From NCBI GenBank assembly GCA_902495245.1, contig CABUWI010000008.1, forward strand, positions 102,898 through 166,897: 64,000 nt of DNA, written 5' to 3'. This document shows positions 17,332 to 27,967 of this stretch, piece after piece. Source of the stretch: an uncultured Porphyromonadaceae bacterium (GTDB lineage: Bacteria > Bacteroidota > Bacteroidia > Bacteroidales > Muribaculaceae). Numbering within the stretch: position 1 is the first letter of the stretch; every line of letters starts with the position of its first letter. The translations under genes were made by a program, and so were the position numbers. The notes under the pieces were generated by a model. It was not told the DNA's origin. It saw only the letters and a program-made list of their open reading frames with translations, and searched no databases.

Positions 17332-20300
17332 ATGAAACGGATATACAGCATAGCCGTTGCCACAGTCATACTCTCTGCGGTGGGTTTGTCGGGCGCGTGG
17401 CTCCTTTCGGGGCCTTCCGCCGGGGCGAATAATTCGCCGGGGAGCAACGGCATAAACATAGAGGCCGACAGTCCCGTGTCTTCACCGGGAATCGCAGTCG
17501 GCGAAAGCGGCAATTCCTCTCCGCAACAGCAGGAAAAAGTAACGGATACAGGCAGACCGGCCGCATCGTCGGCTCTGGCTCATGCCTCTGAGCAGGATGC
17601 GGACAAATATTCCCGCATACCTGACGGCGAGTCGGTAAAAGGGTCGTTCCGCAAGGGACAGGCTGACAGTCTCGCGGTGGCCGGCGGCGCCATCTCCTTC
17701 TCAGGAGGTACGCTGCTACGCGACACCGAGCTGTCGGTGTCGGTGCTCGGCGAGGACGATATGCCCGAACTTGATTTCGCCATGACGAATGTCACGGCAC
17801 AGGGCGAGGGATACCGGTTCCTGCCCCACGGCACTCATTTCTCTGAGGAAGGTGCCACCGTAAGGCTCGGCTACGACCGCACGAGGATTCCGAGCGGTTA
17901 CACTGAAGACGACATACGCACGTTCTATTACGATGTGCAGCAGGAGCACTGGGTGGCTCTCGACCGTATAGCCGTCAACAAGGAGCTGGCCTATGTGGAG
18001 TCAAAGACGACCCACTTCACCGACATGATAAACGGTGTCATCCAGGCTCCGGAATCACCCGAGACCGACGGCTTCGCCCCCACCATGATGAACGACATCA
18101 AGGCTGCGGACCCGACGGCGAAACTCAATATCATCACGCCTCCGACGGCCAACAACCGTGGCTCCGCCAATCTGCAATACGCCTTCGAGATGCCTCCGGC
18201 CCGTAACGGCATGGCACCCTCATTGGCAATAAGCTACAACAGCGACGGCGGCAACGGCTGGCTCGGACAGGGCTGGGACCTTTCCGTCCCCTCGATAACG
18301 CTTGATACCCGCTGGGGTGTTCCGCGCTATGACCTGACCGACGAGACCGAGACATATTCGCTCTCCGGCTCCATGCTCTCGACGATGGATGACAACGGCG
18401 CGATGAGCGTCGCCCACCGTGGCGACAGGATTGCCCGTAAGTCAGACCGCCAGTTCTACACCCGTCAGGGGGGCGACTTCTCGCGCATAATCCGCAAGGG
18501 CGGCAGCCCGGCCGATTACTATTGGGAGGTGACCGACAAACAGGGCGTGGTATATACCTACGGCGGCGAGGGCGCGGTGCTCAAAGGCACAATTACAGAC
18601 CTCTCCGGCAATACCCGCGAGGTGATTTCAGAATGGAAGCTCAAACGAGTTGTCGAGACTCACGGCGACTGGATCGAGTATGAATACACGACAGTTGACG
18701 AGCCTGTGCGCGGAGGACTGGTTGCCAAGGCAATCTATCTGACCAAGGTCAGCGCGGGCAATGCCGAGGGCGACGGCCCGCATACGGTTGTCACTCTGAC
18801 GGGCAACAAAGCAAAGCGTCAGAAGGCCAACAATGCCCGTTACGGATACCTGACATCTTCCAACCGGCTGCTTGAAAACGTGCAGATTGACTTCATGGGC
18901 GAAAAGCTGCGCAGCTATTCGTTCTCGTATGTTGACGGCGCGTTCCACAAGGATATGCTTGAGAGTGTGCGCCAGTTCGACGACAAGGGCAACGAGTTTG
19001 CTTTCCAGAAATTCGACTATTACGACGATGTTCAGTCGGGCAACGGCTATGTGCCTTTCAAGTCCGAGTCTGAGACATGGAACACCCACAACGACGGCCT
19101 CGACGCCGGTTTCATAAACCCGTTGCAGGCTGCCGGCGGTCGTTTCAGTGACAAACCCACTGCACTCGGTGGCACGACAAGTTCATCGACAAGCGGTTCT
19201 TTCTACGTTGGTGTCGGCCCGTCTGATTTCAGCCCGTGGAAGAGCAATACTGTCGGTGGCTCATATAATTATTCAAGCGACAACAGTAAGGGTCTTTCAA
19301 CCTTTGTGGACTTGAACGGCGACGGTCTTCCCGATAAAGTGTATCGTAAAGACGGCGCATTGTACTATCGTCCCCAGATTCGCACATCGGAATCCGGCGA
19401 GGTGCTATATGGCGATGCTATAAAGGTTGTAGGTATATCAAGTTTCGCCACAACAAAGAGTTCCACCAATTCAGGAGGTGGCAAGGCAGTCGTGGGCTGG
19501 AACATATTTACCGCCCAGTTCGGTGCCGACGGGTCAAAGACCAAGACCAAAACAACTGAATATTTCAGCGATATAAACGGTGACGGTCTTGTTGATCTCG
19601 TATCAAACGGCAAGGTTTATTTCAACCATATCGAATTTGACGCCCAAGGCAATGCGGTTCCGACTTTCACGCTCAGTAGTGCTGACACTCCGAGTCCGAT
19701 AATATATAGCGGAAAGATTGACACCTCCGTTATCACTATCGACCCTGCGGAACAAGAAGAAATGATTGCGTCCTCTCCGATGGAGGATATGGTCCGTGTA
19801 TGGGTTGCACCGAAATCAGGAGTTGTCAATATTTCGGGCACAGTGTCCCTGATCGTTCCGACAGGAGACTACGACGCTCAGGAATACGAGAAGGCCGACG
19901 GTGTTCGGGTGGCTATCCAGAAGGGCGGTTCTGAATTGTGGAGCCAGTCGATTGCGAAGGGCGATGCCTCGGCTCACAATGCCACTGCCACGGCTGTGTC
20001 GGTCAACAAAGGCGACCGCATATATTTCCGTGTGCAGTCCGGCACCGAGGAGACAAGCAACGGCGCGTTTGACAATGTGAAATGGTCTCCTGTGATTACA
20101 TACGCCGGCACGGAGGAGATTATGCCCAACGGTTTATCCAATGTGGCATATAAGCCGCAAGACGGGGCTATCTATGATGTCAACACTATTGTCAATGTCG
20201 ATGAAGGAAATCCTTTCTCAATCGCCGGGCATTTCTCCAAGCCTCAGACTACGGATGATGTCATTATCAAGGTCATTGCCTCAAATGAACGTTATGATGA

Positions 20301-23300
20301 CAACGGCAACGTCAATCCTAATTTTGTAGAGAAAGAAGTCTATCGCGCTGAATATGGCTGGCAGGATGTTGTAGATACCGATATAAGTGCGGATATTGCC
20401 AATTCGGAAAAACTGCCCAATGTCAGCTTTGTTATCGCATCCTCATCCAATGTGGATTGGCAGTCAATCAAGTGGACTCCCGAAGTTACCTACAATGATT
20501 CGACTGGCACATCCCAGAGTATCAATGTGGGTCCCCACTATCTGACTTATGCCAAAATGGATGCCGAAGGCTCTTCCAAGACCTTCCTTGCACAAGATAC
20601 GGTTATTCATGTCAAACCGACTGTTACCTTCGGCTCTGCCGATGTAAACGGTACGGTGACACTCCTTGCCAAGACACAGGACAAACTCATCGCAAAAAAA
20701 TCGTTTGCTGTTGCAAATAGCGTAATCGCACTTGATTCACTGACGATTGAGAATGTTGGCACAGATAAAGTATGGTTTGAATATGCTTATCCCGGCACAT
20801 TGTTAAGTGCGGTGACGGCTTCATCCGTCTCGGTAAGGCGTGGCAATGCAATTCTCCCGGAGACCGTTCCCGCCGGATTCTACTCCTACGGACAAGACGA
20901 GGGATTCGGTATGCTTTATCGGGGCTGGGGTGGATTCGTGTATAATTCATCCGAAGGCAGGTATTCAAGGCCTATTGACGAGGCGTTGCTGAAACTGCCG
21001 GAAGATGAGAACGCAAAGCCGGATCCTCTTACTCTCCCGTTCACACCCATAGGAACTGACCAGATAAATCTTGACCGCTGGGTCGGCCAGCATAACGGCA
21101 TCTATCTGACTGCCGACGAGATGGCATCTGCACGTCTTGCCGAACAGGATGTGATATTGACCAATCCCCTTGAAAGCAATGTTGATATAGCCGGAATCGC
21201 CGGTGAGCATCTGCAAGGCACCGGAGCGGCTGCGGTTACTCAGGTTTCTTCCAGCAAGAGCACCGTCACCCAAAGCGGGGCTATGGGCATTACTTACAGT
21301 GATGCAAACGGCTCAGGCAAAACCGAGGTGACTATGATGGATATGAACGGTGACGGCTATCCTGATATTATTGCCGGCGGTACAATCCAATATACCAATT
21401 CAATGGGTGGATTGAGCGGCGAAAAATTCTCAGGCATTGGCACCACCAGTTCTGACAATGAGTCCCAAAGTTGGGGATATGGTGGCACTCCTGTCGCGTC
21501 CGTCTCTAATATTGTGAGCCTTGCCAAAGGCACAAAACCCTCCGAAGGCAACAAACTGACCAACATATTGGCGAAAGTTTCTATATCGGGTGGTATCCCC
21601 AAGAATACCGATGAGGCCGTTGAAGATTTCGTTGATGTAAACGGTGATGGCCTTCCTGACAAGGTTTTGTCAGACAAGACGGTACGATTGAATTTTGGTT
21701 ATTCTTTCTCTGAACCTATTGCATGGGATTTGGAAAGGATACAGGGTGGAAAGAGCCTCTCTTACAGCGCAGGTGCCGGAGGCGGCAGTGGCGACATCAG
21801 CATGGGTAAGATTAAGGATACTAAAGTTGATAAGGCTTCGTCCAGTTTCTCCGCAGGTTTTGGAATTGTAACTTCAGAAATGGAGTCGGAATACAACTTG
21901 ATGGATGTCAATTCCGACGGTCTTCCTGACAAGGTTTGGAAGGGTGATAATGGAGTGATGATTTCTCTTAACACCGGGGCCGGATTTGATACACCTTTCA
22001 TGTGGAAAGGCGCATCAAAGATTAATGAGTCTGCATCAACTTCGGAATCAGTTAATGCCGCGTTTACTGTTTCAATCAATATTCCGATTATAAGCATCAA
22101 GATTTCAACCAATCCCGGTTTCAGCACAGGTCATAGCATCAACCGAGTAAAATACTCTTTGCAGGATGTTGACGGTGACGGCTATCTGGATATAGTTGAA
22201 TCTGACAGCGAAAGCGAGCTGAAGGTTACACGCTCGGCTATCGGTCGTACCAATATGCTCAAATCGGTCACCAACTCTATCGGCGGTCGCTTTGAGGTGG
22301 ACTATGCCCACTCAACTCCTACCTACGGGCATCCCGGCGGCAAGTGGGTTATGTCGGCTCTTACCATTGACGACGGTATCCATGACGACGGCCCGCTGAT
22401 GAAATCGGCGTTTGAATACTCCGACGGTTTCCGTGACCGCCACGAGCGCGACTTCCTCGGTTTCGGCAAGGTTGTCACCAAGAGCCTCGACACCGAGAAC
22501 GGAAACGGCGTATATCGCCAGGCAGTTCAGGAATTTGCGGTTGACAACTATTATGCCTCCGGCAACCTTGTGGCCTCATACGTCACCGACGCATCGGGCA
22601 ACAAGTTCACCGAGACAGTCAACGAATATGACGCTTACAGTGTGACAGCCAATGCGGATAGTTACTCATTCGTGCAGAAGGATGTCATTTACAGTGACCG
22701 TGCATCGGCGTTTGTTCCCCTCCGTTACACCGCCAACAGGCAGTATGAGGGTGCATCGCAGGGTATGGTTATCTCCGAGGCATGGAACGAGTATTATCTC
22801 AACGGCTACCACGGGGAACTGAAATCCTACCGTTACAGCGACAAGGGCGGCCTCGGCAGCAACGGAGCCGGTGGCTACGACTACGCGACCAACATCCAGT
22901 ACACATCCAACGACGGCAAGCACATCTTCGGTCTTCCCACCAATGTGACGGTTGTCGGAGGTGACGGCTCGATGTATCACAACGTGTCGGCTACTTACGA
23001 CACCAAGTATCCCAATCATCTGACGCAGGTGTCGCAGCAGCTCGGTTCGGGCGTTGCAGTCACCGACTACAAGTATGACCGTTACGGCAACATAACCCAG
23101 AAGACCCTACCGGCAAACGGAACTGGTCAGCGTATGTGGTACAAGTACCGCTACGAGCCTGAGATGAATATGTATGTCGAGCGCATAGACGACGCATGGG
23201 GCTATCGCAGCGAAGCCGGTAATTTCGATTACCGCTATGGAATCGCCCTTGAACGTCGAGACCTCAACAATTTCTACTACGAGACTGAAATTGACAACAT

Positions 23301-26300
23301 GGGGCGTGTGACCAAGGTTCGCGGTCCCAATGAGCTGGCGACAGGTGTTGACTACATCATCGCGTTTGAGTACAAGCCGAAGGCAGAGTTCGGAGAGTCC
23401 GGCATATCCGCTCCCGCATACGCTGTCACCAAGCATTACGACATCCAGCACCCCGGTGACGACCTTGAGACCGTAACATTCGTTGACGGCTTCGGCAGAC
23501 CGGTACAGGTGAAGAAAGACGGTGTTGTCACGACAGCATCCAAGGGTTCGGGCGCATCCGACCAGAATGTGATGATTATTAGCGGTCGCAATGTCTATGA
23601 CGCTTTCGGTCGTGTCGCTAAGGCTTACTACCCGACAACCGAGGGTATGGGTAGCAAGACTTCGTTCAGCACCACGTTTGATAATGTCAATCCGACAATC
23701 ACTGCTTATGACGTTCTCGACCGTGCGTTGGAGGTAACACTTCCTGACGGAGCGAAAACCGAAACGAGGTATCTGCTTGATATGGGTTCAAACGCACTTG
23801 TTACCCGTGTTAAGGATGCTCTTGGTAACGAACAGTCAACTTATGCCAACGGCAGCGGAAAAACTGTTAAATCAATTCAGCACAGCGGTCCTGACGGCGA
23901 TATTGAGACTTCGTTTGAGTATGACGGCATCCAGCGACTTGTCAAGGTTACTGACGCTGATGAGAATGTCACCACATCGGTTTATGACATGGGAGACCGC
24001 CGCACGGAGGTCAACCACCCGGCAAGCGGCATCACGTCGTTCACCTATGACCCGCTCGGCAATGTCCTGACAAAGCAGACGGCGAACATGGCTGAGGAAG
24101 GAAAGATGATAACCTACACCTACGACTACCACCGTCTGACAGGTATCAGCTATCCAGACCACCCCGAAAACAATGTCAAGTATTACTATGGCGGTCGCAA
24201 CGCCTCCTACAACCGCATCGGTCGTCTGATGATGCGCGAGGATGGAACAGGCGCGATAGAATACTTCTACGGCAAGATGGGCGAGGTCACCAAGACACGC
24301 CGCACTCTCATAGTGCCCAATCAGGCGATTGCAACCTACGTTACCCAATGGACTTACGACAGCCACAACCGACTTATCGAGATGATTTATCCCGATGAAG
24401 AGAAGGTTACCTACTCCTACAACCTCGGAGGCCTTCTTGAAAAGGTTCGCGGTGAGAAGTCCTACGGTTACGACTACATCACCAAACTGGGCTACGACAA
24501 GTTCGAGCAGCGCAGCTATCTGAAGTATTGCAACGGTGCGGAGACATTCTACACTTATGACAACCGTCGCCGTTTGAGCAATCTCGCGGTCAACAGCGGA
24601 GGCGCACCCATTATGGACAACGCCTATACGTTTGACGCTGTGAGCAATGTCCTCTCAGTGACCAACAATGCAGCTCTACCCGCCAACGGCAGTGCCGGCG
24701 GCCAGATGTCGCATACCTACACTTATGACGGTCTATATCGTCTTGCCACCGCGACGGGTACATACACCGGAGCAGACAACAAGTCCGCATCCTACACCCT
24801 CGCTATGGGCTATGACAATATGCACCGCATCAAGTCAAAGAGCCAGCATCTGACACAGGACAACGTGCAGTTCAACGGCACCCTTAATGTCGGTTATGAC
24901 CTCACTTATACCTACGGCTCGGAAGCCGGAAAGAAATTCCAACTCGAAAGTGTAAAGGATGTTAATTATCGCACTGAGGAGACACCCGAAGGTCAACAAG
25001 TGGAGAACGGCCACGTTTACACTTATGACAGGAACGGAAATCTTGTCTATGTAAACACCAACCGGGTTATGACTGACGGACATAGAGACAACAGTGTCGG
25101 AGAACGTAAGCTCATCTGGGATGAGGAGAATCGTCTGCTTGCAGTTGACGACAACGGTTTCGTGTCAAACTATTGGTACGATGCCGATGGAGAGCGTACT
25201 GTCAAGACATCCGGCGAAAGCGATCAGGTATATGTCAACGGAGTATTCTCCGGCGGCTCTACCAACACCGCTAAATTCTCGCTATATGTTAGCCCTTACC
25301 TCGTGGCCAATCAGGGCGGTCGTTATACCAAGCATATATACGCCGGTTCGCAGAGAATCGTGTCTAAGGTCGGCGATTTCGCCTCCTACGGTTCTGACCC
25401 GCGTCGCATAGAGTATGCAGGTGCGAACACTGACGGTCTTTCGGTTGACTACAAATCGAAGTATGCCGCGCAGCAGCAGGTCATCAAGGACAACTACAAA
25501 TTCTTCGATGTCCCCTACAACGGCACTGACAACGACAACTATGCCGACGGTGAAGGTTTCTGCTGCAACGACGGCTCTATGGAGGCGGCGGTGGCAGAGG
25601 CTCGGAAGGCTCAGACCCGCGCGGTTTCGCGGTCGTTCAAAGACCCAGACAACTACGAGAACCTGCAGTTCTTCTATCACCCTGACCACCTCGGCAGCTC
25701 CAGCTTCATCACCAACCTTGACGGTGAAGTGGTGCATCACATAGAGTATGTCCCCTTCGGCGAAGTCTTCATCGAAGAGCGTAACAACGTTTGGAACACG
25801 CCTTACCTCTTCAATGCGAAAGAGTTCGATGAGGAGACTGGTATGTACTATTACGGTGCCCGTTATTACGACCCGCGTCTCAGCCTTTGGATGTCAACGG
25901 ATTTAATGCAAGAAAAGTATTATCAGTATAGTTCATATGCATATTGCCTATGGAATCCTGTGATTCTATTTGACCCAAATGGACTTGACCCTGACGATGC
26001 CATTATTGCTATCAAGTTTAGTGTTGGTCTAAGATTTGGAGGCAATGTAGGTAAAGTAAGTGCAAATTTTGATCTTGGATCTAAGAATTATGTCTGGTCT
26101 TCAGATGGAACAGATAGCTATACATCAACTGGGTTAGATGTGGGTGTTGGCGTGGTATATTTCACACAAGACAACAGATACAAGCAATCTACTGAGATTG
26201 TTCCTGTTGTACTGAACAATGGTACTGTTTTGAATCAATCACAATCAAAGGAGGAAGTAACCCGTACAGGTGAATTAGGAATAGGTTTCAGAGACTTTAT

Positions 26301-26595
26301 CGGTGCAAGTATTACGACTGAGGAGAAATTTCATCAAGTAGGACAATCTGGCATCGTATCTGAAAAGAATACCTCCGGCAAGATAGATTTAATCTATTCA
26401 ACTGATGATTTGACTCCTAAAAAGAAATTTGATGTCCCGTCTTCTTCAAATGCCCACAAAGGAAAAAGCAAAGGGAGCATCGGAGCAAGCGTTAACTGCA
26501 TATTAGGGGTCTCCGTGGATTTCAATTACGGTAAATTATTAGATAAGGCCAAGGATTGGATCAAATCCTTATTTAGTGACACGCCTGATGATTGA
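17332..26595 (+). CDS. Giant SpvB/TcdB-like RHS repeat toxin
   Basis: 3087 residues with an N-terminal signal segment. Residues about 263-330 are the SpvB start (NLQYAFEMPPARNGMAPSLA, YNSDGGNGWLGQGWDL). FG-GAP/TcdB-middle repeats of the type D-NGDGLPDKV occur near 657, 746, 1338, 1436, 1522 and 1612. YD/RHS repeats run from about 1900 to 2770, ending in the RHS core (YHPDHLGSSSFITNLDGEV ... YYYGARYYDPRLSLWMSTD ... WNPVILFDPNG) at about 2885. This is the Tc-toxin B/C or polymorphic-toxin cocoon design, in which the tail after the core is the effector. The last about 200 residues are Ser/Gly-rich, unrecognised, and encoded in clearly AT-richer DNA (from about 25900), as expected of a swapped toxin tip. 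The target is unknown. Confidence 0.85.
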   Translation: MKRIYSIAVATVILSAVGLSGAWLLSGPSAGANNSPGSNGINIEADSPVSSPGIAVGESGNSSPQQQEKVTDTGRPAASSALAHASEQDADKYSRIPDGESVKGSFRKGQADSLAVAGGAISFSGGTLLRDTELSVSVLGEDDMPELDFAMTNVTAQGEGYRFLPHGTHFSEEGATVRLGYDRTRIPSGYTEDDIRTFYYDVQQEHWVALDRIAVNKELAYVESKTTHFTDMINGVIQAPESPETDGFAPTMMNDIKAADPTAKLNIITPPTANNRGSANLQYAFEMPPARNGMAPSLAISYNSDGGNGWLGQGWDLSVPSITLDTRWGVPRYDLTDETETYSLSGSMLSTMDDNGAMSVAHRGDRIARKSDRQFYTRQGGDFSRIIRKGGSPADYYWEVTDKQGVVYTYGGEGAVLKGTITDLSGNTREVISEWKLKRVVETHGDWIEYEYTTVDEPVRGGLVAKAIYLTKVSAGNAEGDGPHTVVTLTGNKAKRQKANNARYGYLTSSNRLLENVQIDFMGEKLRSYSFSYVDGAFHKDMLESVRQFDDKGNEFAFQKFDYYDDVQSGNGYVPFKSESETWNTHNDGLDAGFINPLQAAGGRFSDKPTALGGTTSSSTSGSFYVGVGPSDFSPWKSNTVGGSYNYSSDNSKGLSTFVDLNGDGLPDKVYRKDGALYYRPQIRTSESGEVLYGDAIKVVGISSFATTKSSTNSGGGKAVVGWNIFTAQFGADGSKTKTKTTEYFSDINGDGLVDLVSNGKVYFNHIEFDAQGNAVPTFTLSSADTPSPIIYSGKIDTSVITIDPAEQEEMIASSPMEDMVRVWVAPKSGVVNISGTVSLIVPTGDYDAQEYEKADGVRVAIQKGGSELWSQSIAKGDASAHNATATAVSVNKGDRIYFRVQSGTEETSNGAFDNVKWSPVITYAGTEEIMPNGLSNVAYKPQDGAIYDVNTIVNVDEGNPFSIAGHFSKPQTTDDVIIKVIASNERYDDNGNVNPNFVEKEVYRAEYGWQDVVDTDISADIANSEKLPNVSFVIASSSNVDWQSIKWTPEVTYNDSTGTSQSINVGPHYLTYAKMDAEGSSKTFLAQDTVIHVKPTVTFGSADVNGTVTLLAKTQDKLIAKKSFAVANSVIALDSLTIENVGTDKVWFEYAYPGTLLSAVTASSVSVRRGNAILPETVPAGFYSYGQDEGFGMLYRGWGGFVYNSSEGRYSRPIDEALLKLPEDENAKPDPLTLPFTPIGTDQINLDRWVGQHNGIYLTADEMASARLAEQDVILTNPLESNVDIAGIAGEHLQGTGAAAVTQVSSSKSTVTQSGAMGITYSDANGSGKTEVTMMDMNGDGYPDIIAGGTIQYTNSMGGLSGEKFSGIGTTSSDNESQSWGYGGTPVASVSNIVSLAKGTKPSEGNKLTNILAKVSISGGIPKNTDEAVEDFVDVNGDGLPDKVLSDKTVRLNFGYSFSEPIAWDLERIQGGKSLSYSAGAGGGSGDISMGKIKDTKVDKASSSFSAGFGIVTSEMESEYNLMDVNSDGLPDKVWKGDNGVMISLNTGAGFDTPFMWKGASKINESASTSESVNAAFTVSINIPIISIKISTNPGFSTGHSINRVKYSLQDVDGDGYLDIVESDSESELKVTRSAIGRTNMLKSVTNSIGGRFEVDYAHSTPTYGHPGGKWVMSALTIDDGIHDDGPLMKSAFEYSDGFRDRHERDFLGFGKVVTKSLDTENGNGVYRQAVQEFAVDNYYASGNLVASYVTDASGNKFTETVNEYDAYSVTANADSYSFVQKDVIYSDRASAFVPLRYTANRQYEGASQGMVISEAWNEYYLNGYHGELKSYRYSDKGGLGSNGAGGYDYATNIQYTSNDGKHIFGLPTNVTVVGGDGSMYHNVSATYDTKYPNHLTQVSQQLGSGVAVTDYKYDRYGNITQKTLPANGTGQRMWYKYRYEPEMNMYVERIDDAWGYRSEAGNFDYRYGIALERRDLNNFYYETEIDNMGRVTKVRGPNELATGVDYIIAFEYKPKAEFGESGISAPAYAVTKHYDIQHPGDDLETVTFVDGFGRPVQVKKDGVVTTASKGSGASDQNVMIISGRNVYDAFGRVAKAYYPTTEGMGSKTSFSTTFDNVNPTITAYDVLDRALEVTLPDGAKTETRYLLDMGSNALVTRVKDALGNEQSTYANGSGKTVKSIQHSGPDGDIETSFEYDGIQRLVKVTDADENVTTSVYDMGDRRTEVNHPASGITSFTYDPLGNVLTKQTANMAEEGKMITYTYDYHRLTGISYPDHPENNVKYYYGGRNASYNRIGRLMMREDGTGAIEYFYGKMGEVTKTRRTLIVPNQAIATYVTQWTYDSHNRLIEMIYPDEEKVTYSYNLGGLLEKVRGEKSYGYDYITKLGYDKFEQRSYLKYCNGAETFYTYDNRRRLSNLAVNSGGAPIMDNAYTFDAVSNVLSVTNNAALPANGSAGGQMSHTYTYDGLYRLATATGTYTGADNKSASYTLAMGYDNMHRIKSKSQHLTQDNVQFNGTLNVGYDLTYTYGSEAGKKFQLESVKDVNYRTEETPEGQQVENGHVYTYDRNGNLVYVNTNRVMTDGHRDNSVGERKLIWDEENRLLAVDDNGFVSNYWYDADGERTVKTSGESDQVYVNGVFSGGSTNTAKFSLYVSPYLVANQGGRYTKHIYAGSQRIVSKVGDFASYGSDPRRIEYAGANTDGLSVDYKSKYAAQQQVIKDNYKFFDVPYNGTDNDNYADGEGFCCNDGSMEAAVAEARKAQTRAVSRSFKDPDNYENLQFFYHPDHLGSSSFITNLDGEVVHHIEYVPFGEVFIEERNNVWNTPYLFNAKEFDEETGMYYYGARYYDPRLSLWMSTDLMQEKYYQYSSYAYCLWNPVILFDPNGLDPDDAIIAIKFSVGLRFGGNVGKVSANFDLGSKNYVWSSDGTDSYTSTGLDVGVGVVYFTQDNRYKQSTEIVPVVLNNGTVLNQSQSKEEVTRTGELGIGFRDFIGASITTEEKFHQVGQSGIVSEKNTSGKIDLIYSTDDLTPKKKFDVPSSSNAHKGKSKGSIGASVNCILGVSVDFNYGKLLDKAKDWIKSLFSDTPDD

Positions 26596-26706
26596 TAATA
26601 TTTAACATGATACAGATGTTGTAGGATACTTTGAAATTGAAATGATAGATTATAAACATTTTAATTACAGAGTATTCTACGACATCTAAATAATAAAAGA
26701 TTAAAT

Positions 26707-27249
26707 ATGGCACGAATCTCCTATACAATCAACATGGTGATATTTTGGTTGTTTATTTTATTGGTAATAGTACTTTCCCTTGCAAATTGGGGAATAATAC
26801 TATTCTCAATAGTGAACATAGTAATTATACATACAGCTAAAGCTATCTTAATTTACAAAATATGGGCTGCGTTAGCAATATCTACTGTGATACTGTCTCA
26901 TGCATTATTTTATCAGATAATGTATGACCCAACTATTAGTTTGCGAATACGATCATGGGTTAAACAGCATTCCACTGTATTAGTAGTTTGGCTATCATTG
27001 GGATACATTAATACATATTTGGTGGATTTATTTTATATTAAAGAAAAATATACACAGTATGAATTATTGCAATATAGGATTAATGTAACGAGTTCTACTC
27101 TCGCCATGTTTCCGATATTAAATTTAGTAATATATCATTCAATTATAACAAAGATGCGCAAAAACACGCATCTGCTTTCCACTAAAGAATTAATAACCCT
27201 ATACTTAAAAGGACAGCTGATAACATATCTAATTCGGGTAAAGCAATAA
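26707..27249 (+). CDS. Polytopic membrane protein, candidate immunity protein
   Basis: 180 residues with four or five hydrophobic segments (VIFWLFILLVIVLSLANWGI, IVNIVIIHTAKAILIYKIWA, ALAISTVILSHALFY, TVLVVWLSLGYINTYLVDLF, LAMFPILNLVIYH). It lies 111 nt after the RHS toxin on the same strand and has the same low GC as the toxin tip. Polymorphic toxins normally have a small immunity gene there; a membrane protein would suit a tip that acts on the inner membrane. The pairing is by position and base composition only. Confidence 0.6.
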   Translation: MARISYTINMVIFWLFILLVIVLSLANWGIILFSIVNIVIIHTAKAILIYKIWAALAISTVILSHALFYQIMYDPTISLRIRSWVKQHSTVLVVWLSLGYINTYLVDLFYIKEKYTQYELLQYRINVTSSTLAMFPILNLVIYHSIITKMRKNTHLLSTKELITLYLKGQLITYLIRVKQ

Positions 27250-27329
27250 GAAATGACAGTTTCTATAACCAACGGTTTTATAATACAATACCTATATTAG
27301 TAGCTGATTTAGCAGATATAAATAACTTC

Positions 27330-27377
27330 TTTTAACCCTACATCCTCACTTTTAAAAGTGAGGATGTAGGGTTAAAA
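27330..27377. repeat. Perfect 48-bp palindrome
   Basis: Two 24-bp arms, TTTTAACCCTACATCC... and its exact complement, meet with no spacer. It separates the rightward immunity-like gene from the leftward TetR fragment. With U-rich ends on both strands it can act as a bidirectional terminator. The full gap 27250-27407 has nothing else. Confidence 0.8.
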
Positions 27378-27407
27378 GTGCAATAGGTGGTGCGCTCTTC
27401 TTGAAAC

Positions 27408-27746
27408 CTAATTAGAATCAAAGTTCATAGATTCAATAAAAATATTTCCGATATTTTCGACATAGACGCGGTTTAGGTCGAGAATGTTATTTACTCGGCC
27501 ACCTACTATGCTGCTCATGAAGTCTTGCTCCAACTGCATCAGTTCACCGATGTTTGATGTGAATTGGTCGTAGTGCTTGGAGCCTTGGATGAATAGATTG
27601 AATATAGCCTGTGACGGATTTTTGACACCATAGTTGTCCCTCAAATCATCGCGGACCCGCTCAAACGGGGTCTTGTATTTGTTATAAAAATCGGAGACGG
27701 TAGATTTTGCAAGGGTCTCCCTCTCGTCAGCCGAGAGCGCAAACAC
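27408..27746 (-). pseudogene. Truncated duplicate of the TetR regulator gene
   Basis: 112 codons nearly identical to the C-terminal ligand-binding half of the TetR protein at 31306-31851 (from FALSADERETLAKSTVSDFY onward). The DNA is also very close, and the similarity ends abruptly at about 27747. The DNA-binding half is absent, so it cannot work as a repressor; it could at most dimerise with the full protein. It faces the immunity-like gene across a perfect palindrome. Confidence 0.85.
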
Positions 27747-27890
27747 ATGAAACAGTTAGTTGAGTAAACCGGTGTGACGATTTTTGATTCTCTAAATCAG
27801 ATAATGTGCTTTTCATAATAGCCCAGATCATAGATGATAATGATTCGCTTAATTTCGCGTTGATTCTATGTGTTTATAAATTTTTACATA

Positions 27891-27937
27891 TTTACGTTAT
27901 ACTTGTAATGTAATTTGAAAAGTTTTTATTACCTTTG
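27891..27937 (+). promoter_or_regulatory. Promoter with operator-like site before a decayed gene
   Basis: TTTACGTTA, 6 nt, TAATGTAAT (27891-27914) matches the 29948 site at 19 of 24 positions. A good -7 box TACCTTTG follows at 27930-27937. The rest of 27747-27967 holds no gene. Confidence 0.55.
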
Positions 27938-27967
27938 CAATATGTTTTCAATTATTAAGATAATATC

